A DNA stretch of 64,000 nt, taken from positions 1 to 64,000 of the forward strand of contig JAHHHF010000080.1 of the NCBI GenBank assembly GCA_019359495.1, read 5' to 3'. Below are positions 7,943-17,885 of this stretch, one piece after another. The notes below the pieces were generated by a model. That model had not been told where the DNA came from. It made no database searches and worked only from the letters and a program-made list of their open reading frames with translations. The DNA comes from Goleter apudmare HA4340-LM2 (lineage in GTDB: Bacteria > Cyanobacteriota > Cyanobacteriia > Cyanobacteriales > Nostocaceae). Positions within the stretch are counted from its first letter, which is position 1. The number at the start of each line of letters is the position of its first letter. The position numbers and the translations under genes are program-made.

Positions 7943-10900
7943 AACCTGTAACTATGCTGAATTTAAGGTTGATGGGATTGCTGGTTGGGGCTTGCGGCTG
8001 GGTTTGGTATCCGGTAGTAGTTCATGCTGAGGTTCAGGAAAATCAGACAGAGGCTGTGAATCCTTCACCCACATTTTTACCCAGCAGTTTACGCAAATTA
8101 GTCACACAAACCAACCAAGATAATACCGAGAAAATTGACCCTTCGACTCCGCTCAGGGTCAACTTTCTGACTCCCTCTCCTGACGCAGTTTTAGATGCGC
8201 CGGCGAGTATTGTAACGGTGCAGTTCCCAGTTGGTAGTCAGGTGGAACTGCGGGTCAATGGTGTACTAGTAGATGCAGCCTTGATTGGACGCCAGGAAAC
8301 CGATGCTGATACTAATTTGGTAACGCAGACATGGTATGGTGTCTCCCTGAAAGCAGGGGAAAATATCCTGGCTGCACAAATAGTAGGAGAAACAGAACAA
8401 CCTGTGACAGTGCGGGTAGTGGTGAGGGGAACAGCCCGTAAACTGACTGTAGAAACTGTGGAATCTCGTGTCCCGGCTGATGGACGTTCCACGGCGACAA
8501 TTCGCGGTCAACTCCTCGATGAAAATAGTAATCGCGCCGATCAAGATGCTGTTATTACCTTGATTCCTACGGCGGGAGAGTTGGTAGGACAAGACTTTAA
8601 ACCAGAACAACCTGGTTTTCAGGTGGAAGCGAAGGGTGGGGAATTTAGTGCGATATTGCGATCGCCTCTGCAAGCCCAAACTGTCCGCATCCGGGCGATA
8701 GCTAATGATTTAGAAGCCTTTACCCAACTGCAATTTGAAACTGCACTGCGTCCTAGCCTTTTGACTGGGGTGATAGATTTACGGTTGGGGGCAAGGGGGA
8801 CAAATTATTACGGCAAATTCCGTGATTTCCTTCCCCCCAATAGAGATAACAAAACCCAATTAGAGTTTAACTCTGCCATATTTGCCACGGGTGCAATCGG
8901 TGAGTGGTTATTTACTGGTGCTTACAACAGTTCTCGTCCCCTCAACGAAGACTGCAACTGTGATAATCGTCTGTTTCGGGCTTTTCAATTCAGTGAACAA
9001 AACTATCCTGTCTACGGCGATAGTTCCAAAGTCGATGTTGTCACGCCTTCCATTGATAGTATATATCTGCGTTTTGAACGTTCTAGTCGGATTCCTGGCG
9101 CTGTCCCAGACTATGCCATGTGGGGGGACTACAACAGCGAAGAATTTGCCCGTCCATCCCAGCAATTTACCGCTATTACTCGCCAACTCCACGGTTTTAA
9201 AGCTAATTACAACCTAGGAGACTTGCAAATTACAGGCTTTTACGGCAATAATCTCCAAGGATTTCAACGGGATGCGATCGCCCCTGATGGTACTAGTGGT
9301 TTTTACTTCCTCTCACGGCGCATTCTGGTTCCTGGTAGTGAAAACGTCTTCATCGAATTAGAGGAACTTAATCGCCCTGGTACGGTATTGTCACGCCAAC
9401 AGTTAAATCGCGGTTCCGACTACGAAATTGATTACGATCGCGGTACTTTATTATTTCGAGAACCCATTCTCCGCACCGATATTGACGAAACTGGACAGGT
9501 TTTAGTCCGCAGAATTATTACCAGCTACCAATACGAAAGCCAAGACACCAACAGTAATATCTACGCAGGTCGCCTGCAATACAACCTTGGACGCACCCCC
9601 AACCAGGAAAGTTGGTTAGCAGCTACTTACGTCCAAGAAAATCAAGGAGTGCGGAGTTTTGAATTATACGGCGCAGATGCCATGATTGCGCTGGGTCAAT
9701 ACGGCAAACTCACCGCCGAATACGCCCACTCCCGCAACGATTCGGAGTTGATGGGACGCGTCACAGGTCAAGCTTATCGCCTAGAAGCCCAAGGACAAAT
9801 CACTCCCAGTATCCAAGGACGCGCCTACTATCGTTATGCTGATACAGGCTTTGCTAACAACGCCACGATTAGCTTTGTTCCTGGTCAAACCCGCTATGGG
9901 GCACAATTAACAGGTAAACTTTCCCAAACCACCAATGTCCGGGTGCAATACGACCACGAAGATAATTTTGGCATTGCACCCCAACCCCTAGATACCTTTG
10001 AAGAACTATTTGCACCGCGTTCCCAAGCCATTCCTGGTAGCCAAGTCGATAATTCCCTGACCACGATTTCTGCGGGGATTCAACAACGCTTCGGTAAAGC
10101 CAGCGTAGATGTAGATTGGATACACCGCGATCGCCAAGATCGAATTTCTACTAACGCCCTAGATAGTAAATCAGATCAATTGCGATCGCGCTTCACCTAT
10201 CCCCTCACCAACAAACTCACCTTCCTCGCCCAAAACGAACTCACCCTATCATCCACCCAAGACGCTATCTACCCAGACCGCACCATCTTAGGTTTAAATT
10301 GGGCAGTAGTACCAGGCGTCAATATCAACCTTGCCCAACAGTTTTACAGTAGCGGTCAACTATCAGGTAACTCCATCACCAGCTTAAGTATCAACGGCGA
10401 ACACAAACTAGGTTCAGATACTACCTTGACTGGTCGTTACTCAATTCTGGGTGGTGCTAACGAACTCACTACCCAAGGGGCAATTGGTTTAAATAATCGC
10501 TGGGCGATCGCCCCTGGATTGCGGTTAAATCTCGCTTACGAACACGTCTTTGGCAGCTTCTTTAACCGTACAGCCGCAGGTCAACAATTCGCCCAACCCT
10601 TCGCCCCCGGTCAAAGTGCCTCTGCTATTAGCTTTAATGGTGGTGATAGCTACAGCATCGGCTTGGAATACTCAGATAATCCTCAATTCCAAGCCAGCGC
10701 CCGTTTTGAACATCGCACCTCTTCCGGCGGTAGCAATACAGTAATTTCCGCAGGGGCAACAGGCAAAATATCACCTGCAATCACAGCTTTAGTACGCTAT
10801 CAACAAGCCAACTCAGCCAACCAAAGGCTTACAGGATTAGGTGATACAGCTAACCTAAAACTAGGTTTAGCCTACCGTGATCCCTATAGTGATAAATTTA

Positions 10901-11451
10901 ACGCCTTATTGCGTTATGAATATCGCCAAAATCCTGCAATCATCCCTGAAACCATCCTTTTAGGTAGCGGTACTGGTTCCCAAGACCACACCTTTGCCCT
11001 AGAAGCAATTTACGCCCCTAACTGGCAATGGGAATTTTATGGCAAATATGCCCTGCGTAACAGTACATCATATCTAGCTAACGATTTAGTCGGCACTAGC
11101 AGCGTCAATTTAGGACAATTGCGGCTTACCTATCGCCTAGGATACAACTGGGATTTGGTAGGTGAGGGGCGGGTGATTGGTCAATCTAGTTATACAGAAA
11201 CAGGCTTCGTAGTGGAAGCAGGCTATTACCTGACTCCCAATTTGCGACTAGCGGCAGGTTATGCGTTTGGTAAAGTCGATGACCGAGATTTTTCTGGTGT
11301 GCGTTCTGCTGGAGGGATGTATTTAGGTTTGACATTGAAATTGAATGAATTATTTGACGGGTTTGGTTTGCAAAAACCTGTGGCGCGTCCGCAACCGCAA
11401 TCTACCCCAGATTCCACAGGTGTAGAAACGAAAACTGATACATCGATTTAA
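7939..11451 (+). CDS. Giant outer-membrane beta-barrel with N-terminal Big-1-like Ig domain
   Basis: The 1170-residue product has a signal peptide (LLVGACGWVWYPVVVHA). A periplasmic region follows with an Ig-like fold at about 70-160 and a Big-1/invasin-like domain near 170-270 (ESRVPADGRSTATIRGQLLD). From about residue 280 on it is almost wholly amphipathic strands with aromatic girdles, for example RLQYNLGRTP, LTAEYAHSRND, GRYSILGGANE and GLEYSDNPQF. This is enough for a very large barrel. A conserved-looking hairpin, SDYEIDYDRGTLLF, resembles the YxIDYxxG hairpins of other large export barrels (inference). There is no TonB box or plug that I recognise. It is coupled by ATGA to the SdrD-B-like gene and flanked by DUF11 genes, so export or anchoring of those proteins is the natural hypothesis. 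The C-terminus carries a Pro/Gln-rich tail after the last strand. Confidence 0.8.
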   Translation: MKPVTMLNLRLMGLLVGACGWVWYPVVVHAEVQENQTEAVNPSPTFLPSSLRKLVTQTNQDNTEKIDPSTPLRVNFLTPSPDAVLDAPASIVTVQFPVGSQVELRVNGVLVDAALIGRQETDADTNLVTQTWYGVSLKAGENILAAQIVGETEQPVTVRVVVRGTARKLTVETVESRVPADGRSTATIRGQLLDENSNRADQDAVITLIPTAGELVGQDFKPEQPGFQVEAKGGEFSAILRSPLQAQTVRIRAIANDLEAFTQLQFETALRPSLLTGVIDLRLGARGTNYYGKFRDFLPPNRDNKTQLEFNSAIFATGAIGEWLFTGAYNSSRPLNEDCNCDNRLFRAFQFSEQNYPVYGDSSKVDVVTPSIDSIYLRFERSSRIPGAVPDYAMWGDYNSEEFARPSQQFTAITRQLHGFKANYNLGDLQITGFYGNNLQGFQRDAIAPDGTSGFYFLSRRILVPGSENVFIELEELNRPGTVLSRQQLNRGSDYEIDYDRGTLLFREPILRTDIDETGQVLVRRIITSYQYESQDTNSNIYAGRLQYNLGRTPNQESWLAATYVQENQGVRSFELYGADAMIALGQYGKLTAEYAHSRNDSELMGRVTGQAYRLEAQGQITPSIQGRAYYRYADTGFANNATISFVPGQTRYGAQLTGKLSQTTNVRVQYDHEDNFGIAPQPLDTFEELFAPRSQAIPGSQVDNSLTTISAGIQQRFGKASVDVDWIHRDRQDRISTNALDSKSDQLRSRFTYPLTNKLTFLAQNELTLSSTQDAIYPDRTILGLNWAVVPGVNINLAQQFYSSGQLSGNSITSLSINGEHKLGSDTTLTGRYSILGGANELTTQGAIGLNNRWAIAPGLRLNLAYEHVFGSFFNRTAAGQQFAQPFAPGQSASAISFNGGDSYSIGLEYSDNPQFQASARFEHRTSSGGSNTVISAGATGKISPAITALVRYQQANSANQRLTGLGDTANLKLGLAYRDPYSDKFNALLRYEYRQNPAIIPETILLGSGTGSQDHTFALEAIYAPNWQWEFYGKYALRNSTSYLANDLVGTSSVNLGQLRLTYRLGYNWDLVGEGRVIGQSSYTETGFVVEAGYYLTPNLRLAAGYAFGKVDDRDFSGVRSAGGMYLGLTLKLNELFDGFGLQKPVARPQPQSTPDSTGVETKTDTSI

Positions 11452-11502
11452 CTATAGAAACAGGAATTTTCTCGTTTCTTATTGACGCGAATAAATAATA
11501 CT

Positions 11503-14238
11503 ATGACACCATCAAAGATTACGGGAAAATATAGATATATAAAGATTTTCACTACCGGGACTGCCCTGATTTTAAGCATCTTAGCTAGTAATATTCAATC
11601 AGTGCAAGCAGAAGGAAGTAGAGATTTATATCCGGCTTCTTCTCCTATTGGTGCCCGTCGAGCTAATTTAGAATGGCGAAATGAAGATGTTGCCGGCTTA
11701 ATTAAAAGACGTACCCTATTAAAAGTATATGCAAATGCTGGAGAATATATTTTATTAGGTTCTAGTTCCATTGGTGTTGGTGGTAATATCTACGTCTATA
11801 ATCCTGGCTTAGTTACTGGTTTAGTAGGTAGTGAGAGTTTTCCTCCTTCTCCCAGTTGGAATTGTGCTACTGATTTAGCTGGAACTGGAAGTATTTCTAG
11901 TAGAACTCAAGAATTAGCAGGTCCCAAAAGTATTGATGGTTCGGGAAATACCACCGGATACACACCTTGTTATTACCTAGCACCAACTTCAGGGGTATAT
12001 GATGTTGTTATTTTCGGACCCAATGGATTTACTAGTACAGGTAATCCTAGTCCTCAAGTTAGTGCCACAATCAATTTAACTGGTGCTAATGATTTTACTA
12101 ACAATCAAAGAAATAATGCTACTGCTTGGGATGTCACAGTCCGGACTAGCACTAGTTCAACTACAGATATCACAGGTAGATTATTTGCCTACTATTTAGC
12201 ATTATTTACAGGCGGTAACAACCGACCTATTTATCCCACTGTTTATCCGGTTACTATTGATGGCTATCGATATCAAACTATACTACGTGGTTTAGACCCC
12301 AACGGTTTTCTTCTCTATGGTAACGAAGTAGGCTTCTTTGACAGTGATGGCACAACCACCCTTTACCATAATATAGTTGGTACTAATGGCGATATTGCTA
12401 GCCCTCAAGGTGGAACAAAACTAGGTCGCCCCCAATTTCCTGTATTTTTCAATCCACCTGATATTATAGTATTGGGATCTGTCAATCGTTACGACCGCTT
12501 TGGTGGTTTTTTGGGAGTCGGTATTACTACTAATCCCATACCTCCAGCAGTTAGTAATCCTAATTTCACTGGTTCACTGACTGCTAACAACAGTAAGGTT
12601 GGTAACGGTGGGACTTTTAGCTTTAGTAGCACCGTTCCAGGTATCTACGAAATTGTGATTAAAGGTAAAGACAGCACAGATTTTAGCCCTACAAATCCTA
12701 AAAACCGGGTTTTAATGGGTTACATAAACTCTGCTGGTACACAAACTCAGACTTGGGATGGTAAAGATAACGCAGGTAACTTTTTTCCTATAGGTAATAA
12801 TTATTCCTTTGTGATTAGAATTAGAGCTGGGGAATATCACTTCCCTATGTTGGATGCAGAAAATAATTTTTTTGGTGGACCAACTGTAACTTTACTCAAT
12901 CCCCCTAGTGGATATCCTACTGATTTACTTGGTTTTAGCCCAACCACAGGTTTTTATGATGACCGGGTATATAAGACTAAAAATGGTGCGATTGTGCATA
13001 CGGGAGCAACACAAGCTGATATTGACAATAACGAACCTCTCTGTGGTATAAATCCACCAACCATTAGATTTAGTGATTCGATTATAGGTTTTGATACTTC
13101 CACAAATCAACGTGCCTTTGGTCAAAACGGTGATTTAGGTAATGCCAATACCCCCTGTGATGGTTCTTTTGGAGACACCAAAGGTCTAGACCAGTGGACA
13201 TTTTTTCCTAGTGGTGGTGGCTATAATGTCCTGAATATAGTTAGTCCTGATTTAACAATTAGTAAAACCCATGCACCAACAGACTTTGTGAAGGGTGGTA
13301 CAGGTACTTATATTATCGTTGTGCCTAACTCTGGTAGTGATGCTACTAATGGTACTCAAGTTACGGTCACAGATACTCTACCTACAGGAATTATTCCTAC
13401 AGCCGCAGTAGGTAATGGTTGGAATTGTACAATTGCTGGACAAACTGTTACTTGCACTCGCAGTGATGTTCTGGCAGCAAATAACAGTTATCCTAATATT
13501 AATATTAGCGTGTCTATTAATTCTGGTATTACAGCTACTAGTGTAACTAATACAGCAACTGTCTCTGGTGGTGGTGATGGTGATGATACCAATAATACCA
13601 GTCCGCCTGATGTTGTTAATATTCTGAATCCAAATGCTCCAAAATTATTGTTAATTAAACGCATCACTCGCATTAATAATCAAGATTTGACTGATATTGT
13701 TGATGGTAGCAGTGCTGTATCTCCCACTGCGGCAAATTATGTGGCTGCACCCCGTGATGTAGATGATAATGATCCTAAATGGGCTGCTAATTATCTACGC
13801 GGTTTGATTAATGCTGGTGCTATTAAACCTAGTGATGAAATAGAATACACGATTTACTTCCTGTCGGCTGGTTCAACTAATGTTAGTAATGTCAAGTTCT
13901 GTGATTTAGTACCAGCAAATGTGACTTTTTTACCTACAGCTTTTAATAGTTTAAGTCCTAATGATGGTGGTTTAGCAACGGCAGATCAAGGGATAGCGAT
14001 GGCCGTGGGTGCTACTACTCCTACAGTTTATTTTAGTAATGCGGCAGATAGCGATCGCGCAACTTTTCACCCAGCCAATGACCCCAATACACCAAGTTAC
14101 TGTCCTACTAACACAAACGGCGCGATCGCAGTGGAAATCACCCGCACCCCAGTTTTCCCCTTTTTACCACCTGCAACTAGTCCTGGAACGCCAGCTAATT
14201 CCTATGGGTTTGTGCGCTTCCGAGGTAAGGTTAAATAG
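11503..14238 (+). CDS. Large secreted DUF11-type protein, last cassette gene
   Basis: The preferred start is ATG 11503, which opens a signal peptide (TGTALILSILASNIQSVQA). A TTG at 11482 is the longer alternative, and neither has a clear ribosome binding site. About 911 residues follow. There is an N-terminal region of unknown fold with several cysteines. A DUF11 domain lies near residues 580-700 (PDLTISKTHAPTDFVKGGTG, then VTDTLPTGI), and a second unit near 790-911 ends at the C-terminus (YGFVRFRGKVK). A segment around residue 415, TWDGKDNAGN, resembles a FlgD-like Ig strand pair. It begins about 50 bp after the barrel gene. Base composition is more AT-rich than the barrel. It is a likely export substrate or surface layer component. 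Confidence 0.78.
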   Translation: MTPSKITGKYRYIKIFTTGTALILSILASNIQSVQAEGSRDLYPASSPIGARRANLEWRNEDVAGLIKRRTLLKVYANAGEYILLGSSSIGVGGNIYVYNPGLVTGLVGSESFPPSPSWNCATDLAGTGSISSRTQELAGPKSIDGSGNTTGYTPCYYLAPTSGVYDVVIFGPNGFTSTGNPSPQVSATINLTGANDFTNNQRNNATAWDVTVRTSTSSTTDITGRLFAYYLALFTGGNNRPIYPTVYPVTIDGYRYQTILRGLDPNGFLLYGNEVGFFDSDGTTTLYHNIVGTNGDIASPQGGTKLGRPQFPVFFNPPDIIVLGSVNRYDRFGGFLGVGITTNPIPPAVSNPNFTGSLTANNSKVGNGGTFSFSSTVPGIYEIVIKGKDSTDFSPTNPKNRVLMGYINSAGTQTQTWDGKDNAGNFFPIGNNYSFVIRIRAGEYHFPMLDAENNFFGGPTVTLLNPPSGYPTDLLGFSPTTGFYDDRVYKTKNGAIVHTGATQADIDNNEPLCGINPPTIRFSDSIIGFDTSTNQRAFGQNGDLGNANTPCDGSFGDTKGLDQWTFFPSGGGYNVLNIVSPDLTISKTHAPTDFVKGGTGTYIIVVPNSGSDATNGTQVTVTDTLPTGIIPTAAVGNGWNCTIAGQTVTCTRSDVLAANNSYPNINISVSINSGITATSVTNTATVSGGGDGDDTNNTSPPDVVNILNPNAPKLLLIKRITRINNQDLTDIVDGSSAVSPTAANYVAAPRDVDDNDPKWAANYLRGLINAGAIKPSDEIEYTIYFLSAGSTNVSNVKFCDLVPANVTFLPTAFNSLSPNDGGLATADQGIAMAVGATTPTVYFSNAADSDRATFHPANDPNTPSYCPTNTNGAIAVEITRTPVFPFLPPATSPGTPANSYGFVRFRGKVK

Positions 14239-14283
14239 ATTTGAGTACGGGGAGATGAGGGAGTATAAATATTGACTCTTGTA

Positions 14284-14337
14284 CAAACGCGTAGACGCTC
14301 GTAGAGCGGCTTCTCGTAAGAGTATAATCGCGTCTCT
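14284..14337. repeat. Interspersed palindromic repeat
   Basis: Short imperfect inverted repeats (AGACGC with GCGTCT; AGAGCGGCTTCTC) lie downstream of the cassette. Similar GC-rich palindromic clusters with TACGC/GCGTA and AAGCAAGC cores occur at 20265-20325, 21801-21890, 22224-22334 and 32838-32945. Confidence 0.4.
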
Positions 14338-14359
14338 TCACAAATGACACATAACTCCT

Positions 14360-14620
14360 CTAACCACCACTCACAGGGGGAATTAACACCACCTCATCGC
14401 CATTTTGTAAGAGTGTATCGGGTTCGACGAATATGAGATTGATCCCAAAACGGGTGAGATCGCGCCATTTGCTAAGTTCTGGGTGTTCGGTAATTAGGCG
14501 ATCGCATACTGCTTTAACCGACGTACTATTAGGAAATTCCAGCACCAGTTCTGAAACTCCATAGGCCTCATGATAGGCGGCGAATAATTTGACAGTCACG
14601 GTGATTGCAGAGTTGGACAT
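14360..14620 (-). CDS. moaD: MoaD-like molybdopterin synthase small subunit
   Basis: The 86-residue ubiquitin-like protein has the MoaD pattern: VTVKLFAAYHEAYG at the N-terminus, a central helix, the LIFVEPDTLLQNGDEVVLIPP core and a terminal Ser-Gly-Gly tail. MoaD carries sulfur as a C-terminal thiocarboxylate to MoaE, which builds the dithiolene of molybdopterin, needed for nitrate reductase. It is closer to true MoaD (KLFAxxxE start, IPPVSGG end) than the copy beside thrC. No other molybdenum-cofactor gene is adjacent. A different sulfur-relay role cannot be excluded. Confidence 0.75.
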   Translation of the reverse strand: MSNSAITVTVKLFAAYHEAYGVSELVLEFPNSTSVKAVCDRLITEHPELSKWRDLTRFGINLIFVEPDTLLQNGDEVVLIPPVSGG

Positions 14621-14774
14621 ACAATTTTGATTGTCCTAATTTTTTAGGCTGGGTAATTCTTGTCTCAAAGACTCCACTGGCCTTAATCAGTTTTTGCTAA
14701 TTAAAATAGTTGTATTCTGAATTAGTTTGAATTGCCAATTTGGCAACTATTATATGATAAATTTACCATAATAG

Positions 14775-14949
14775 CTCGACTTTATCCAAAATTAAGAACT
14801 TGGCTTTCCTTATCCGGCAAAAATCCTGGTTTTTTGGCAAATACTTTTTCCATGTCACTGATTTGCACTCAAGTCCAAAAACTAAAACTACTGTCCCATA
14901 ATGGTTTGAGCGTCGGGTTTTGGTCTTCGGAAAAATGGATAAAGTCGAG
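14775..14949. mobile_element. MITE copy 1 (175 bp, 14-bp TIR, 5-bp target duplication)
   Basis: The element starts CTCGACTTTATCCA and ends TGGATAAAGTCGAG, a perfect 14-bp terminal inverted repeat. It is flanked by AATAG on both sides (14770-14774, 14950-14954). A copy of the same length at 57192-57366 differs at three positions and has its own 5-bp duplication. There is no transposase gene inside, only an open frame whose residues change at two of the three differences. Confidence 0.92.
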
Positions 14950-15027
14950 AATAGAAAGTATCTATAAAATTAGATATGGCTATTTTTAGACGAATGAGGT
15001 AGAGTTTAAATCCCAAAACCCGTAAGA

Positions 15028-15042
15028 GCGGGGTTTCCCCGC
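15028..15042. repeat. GC-rich short hairpin
   Basis: GCGGGG-TTT-CCCCGC is a perfect 6-bp stem in the gap downstream of leuS (minus strand) and downstream of the MITE. No U-tract follows closely on either strand, so I call it a repeat rather than a terminator. It could still mark the 3' end of the leuS message. Confidence 0.4.
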
Positions 15043-15230
15043 CCTGTATTGTGTTGTGTTGCATTTTCTGTCGGTTCAGTTAAGAAAGTCGTCATAGTAG
15101 GACAGCATCCAAAATCTTTTCCATAAGCAGAAAATCTGATTGCTACCATACCCTACCATGTCATGTATATTTTCAGAATTATTGATGTAAACTAGCCTAA
15201 ATGACTAACCGAGCAGTATTGATATTGTTC

Positions 15231-17837
15231 CTAGCTAATGACAAAGTTTACCAATTTCCCCGGCACTACAATTACCTTTTTAATCTCTTTTCCTTCGAGA
15301 TAGCGCTGGGCAATTTCTGATTCGCGGGCATATTTTTCTAAAGCAGCTTTATCTGCTTGGGACGGTACTTGAATTGCACCACGAGTTTTGCCCATAACTT
15401 GAATTACCAAAGTCATTTCATCAGCTACCAAAGCAGCATGATCAAAAGCTGGCCAGGTTTGGGTGTGGACGGAATTACTATTACCCAACAAATGCCACAA
15501 TTCATCAGCAATGTGTGGTGCAAAAGGCGCTAACAAAACTACTAAAGTCCGAATCCCTTCGGCGTAAATTGGTGAGTTTTTGCTATCAGTATCACCAAGG
15601 GCATTACTCAATTTCATCAATTCCGAAACAGCAGTATTGAATTGATATTCGTCCTCTACGTCTTCGGTAACTTCTTTGATTGCAATGTGAATTGCCCGCC
15701 GCAATTCCTTTTCTGGTTTAGTTAAATCTGGTAATTGTGCTTGCTTACGGGATACCCCAGCCACAACATAATCTGTCACCAACCGCCACACCCGATTTAA
15801 GAAGCGAAATTGTCCTTCAACATCAGCTTCATCCCATTCCAAGTCTTTTTCTGGGGGTGCTTTGAACAAGATGAACATCCGCGCTGTGTCAACACCGTAC
15901 TTAGCAATTACATCTTCTGGAGCCACACCGTTGCCCTTAGATTTAGACATGGTGGCATAAAGGCGTTGCAGTGGTTCACCTGTTTGAGGATCGTGGGGAT
16001 CATCTGGATTGACCAAATGGGAGGGAATCCATTTATCCTTACCACCCTTGTTGGGATTTAAGTAAGTTAAACCCTGTACCATTCCTTGAGTTAAGAGCCG
16101 TTGGAAAGGTTCGTCAAAGTTTAACAAGCCGCGATCGCGTAGTACTTTAGTAAAGAACCGCGAATACAATAAATGTAAAATCGCATGTTCAATCCCACCC
16201 ACATACTGATCTACTGGCATCCAGTCATTAGTCTTGGCTGGATTAAAAATTTGCTCTTGATTCTGAGCGTCAGGATACCGCAAGAAGTACCACGAGGAAT
16301 CAATAAAGGTATCCATCGTGTCGGTTTCCCGTTTGGCAGGCGTGCCACAAGTCGGGCAAGGGATATTCACCCAGTTTTCTAACTGAGTCAAAGGTGAGCC
16401 ACCACGTCCGGTAAATTCTACTTCTTCTGGCAACTGTACAGGTAAATCTTGTTCGGGAACTGGCACTATCCCACAGTTAGGGCAATGAATCACTGGGATG
16501 GGTGCGCCCCAATACCTCTGACGCGAAATTAACCAATCCCGTAAGCGATATTGCACCCGTGCTTTACCCAAACCTTTGTGTGCGGCATGTTCAACTATTG
16601 CTTGCTTGGCATTTGTAGAAGACAATCCACTGAAGGGGCCAGAATTAATCAAAATCCCTGGTTCAGTGTAGGCACTGTCATAATCAATCATGATTAATGG
16701 TGGATCTGCTTGCTGAAAATCCACATCTGCAACTGCTTCTGGTTCGACAATCACAAACTCAATGGGCAAGTTGTACTTATTGGCAAACTTAAAATCCCGG
16801 ACATCGTGAGCAGGTACACCCATAACTGCCCCAGTACCATACTCATATAGTACATAGTCAGCAATCCAGATAGGTACTTCTTCTCCATTAAAGGGATTGA
16901 TTGCCTTACCACCAGTGGAGACGCCTCGCTTTGGCTTATCTTCCGCAGTCCGTTCCAATTCACTTTGATTGGCAACCTCTTGAATAAAGGCGTCTACTAT
17001 TCCTTGTTGTTCTTTTGTGGTGACGCGCTTTGTTAAGGGATGTTCTGGTGCTAACACCAAGTAGCTGACACCATAGACAGTATCAGGACGTGTGGTGTAG
17101 ACACTAATTTTTTCCTCCAAACCAATGATGGGGAATTCCAAATAAGCGCCAGTTGATTTACCTATCCAGTTGGCTTGCATCAACTTGACGCGTTCCGGCC
17201 AACCAGTCAACTTATCCAAGTCATTGAGCAATTCTTCGGCGTAATCAGTAATCTTCAAAAACCACTGCCGTAAAAGTTTGCGCTCAACTATGGCACCACT
17301 ACGCCAAGAACGTCCCTCACTATCAACTTGCTCGTTTGCCAAGACAGTTTGGTCTATAGGGTCCCAGTTAACTGCTGCTTCTTTTTGATAAGCCAACCCT
17401 GCTTGCAAAAACTGCAAGAAAATCCATTGTGTCCACTTGTAATAGTCTGGTGAACAGGTGGCAACTTCACATTCCCAGTCGAGGGATAACCCAAGACGCT
17501 GTAATTGCTGCCGCATCTGGGTAATATTTTGATAAGTCCATTTAGCCGGTGGTACGCCACGGTCAATAGCGGCGTTTTCCGCAGGTAAGCCAAAGGCATC
17601 CCAACCCATTGGGTGTAATACCCGATACCCTTGCATCCGCTTAAGGCGAGCAATCACATCAGTAATTGTGTAATTACGGACGTGGCCCATGTGTAGGCTG
17701 CCCGATGGATAGGGGAACATGGACAGAGCGTAGAATTTTGGCTTGTTCTTATCTGTGGGTGTTTGATCTAAGCCAATTTCTGCCCATGTTTTCTGCCATT
17801 TTTCCTCAAGTGCTGCTGGGTTATATCGGAAATCCAC
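15231..17837 (-). CDS. leuS: Leucyl-tRNA synthetase
   Basis: A class I aminoacyl-tRNA synthetase charging tRNA-Leu in the cytoplasm. The 868-residue product has the HIGH-type motif in [15 protein letters not shown] (about residues 42-56), the CP1 editing region with [12 protein letters not shown], a zinc-ribbon-like CPNCG and CPTCG pair, the [11 protein letters not shown] segment and KMSKS as TMSKSKGN near residue 628. The start is GTG 17837, with GGAG about nine bases upstream. It diverges from the cyclotransferase-like gene 48 bp away. Length and motif order are normal for the bacterial enzyme. Confidence 0.97.
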   Translation of the reverse strand: MDFRYNPAALEEKWQKTWAEIGLDQTPTDKNKPKFYALSMFPYPSGSLHMGHVRNYTITDVIARLKRMQGYRVLHPMGWDAFGLPAENAAIDRGVPPAKWTYQNITQMRQQLQRLGLSLDWECEVATCSPDYYKWTQWIFLQFLQAGLAYQKEAAVNWDPIDQTVLANEQVDSEGRSWRSGAIVERKLLRQWFLKITDYAEELLNDLDKLTGWPERVKLMQANWIGKSTGAYLEFPIIGLEEKISVYTTRPDTVYGVSYLVLAPEHPLTKRVTTKEQQGIVDAFIQEVANQSELERTAEDKPKRGVSTGGKAINPFNGEEVPIWIADYVLYEYGTGAVMGVPAHDVRDFKFANKYNLPIEFVIVEPEAVADVDFQQADPPLIMIDYDSAYTEPGILINSGPFSGLSSTNAKQAIVEHAAHKGLGKARVQYRLRDWLISRQRYWGAPIPVIHCPNCGIVPVPEQDLPVQLPEEVEFTGRGGSPLTQLENWVNIPCPTCGTPAKRETDTMDTFIDSSWYFLRYPDAQNQEQIFNPAKTNDWMPVDQYVGGIEHAILHLLYSRFFTKVLRDRGLLNFDEPFQRLLTQGMVQGLTYLNPNKGGKDKWIPSHLVNPDDPHDPQTGEPLQRLYATMSKSKGNGVAPEDVIAKYGVDTARMFILFKAPPEKDLEWDEADVEGQFRFLNRVWRLVTDYVVAGVSRKQAQLPDLTKPEKELRRAIHIAIKEVTEDVEDEYQFNTAVSELMKLSNALGDTDSKNSPIYAEGIRTLVVLLAPFAPHIADELWHLLGNSNSVHTQTWPAFDHAALVADEMTLVIQVMGKTRGAIQVPSQADKAALEKYARESEIAQRYLEGKEIKKVIVVPGKLVNFVIS

Positions 17838-17885
17838 CGAAAATTCTCCTACTGGACTGTAATCGTGTCTGCCTCCATATTGTAG

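Noticed and set aside
8238-9217. Overlapping minus- and plus-frame ORFs inside the barrel gene
   Set aside because: Composition is not protein-like and the long barrel frame with a signal peptide and coupled start is clearly the real gene.
14732-14989. ORF through MITE copy 1 (and its twin at 57152-57349)
   Set aside because: Two of the three differences between the copies change residues, one copy ends early, and the frame starts outside the element; it is better explained as a non-coding mobile element.
15028-15042. Terminator for leuS
   Set aside because: Perfect short hairpin but no U-tract on the minus strand next to it and it is about 190 bp past the stop.
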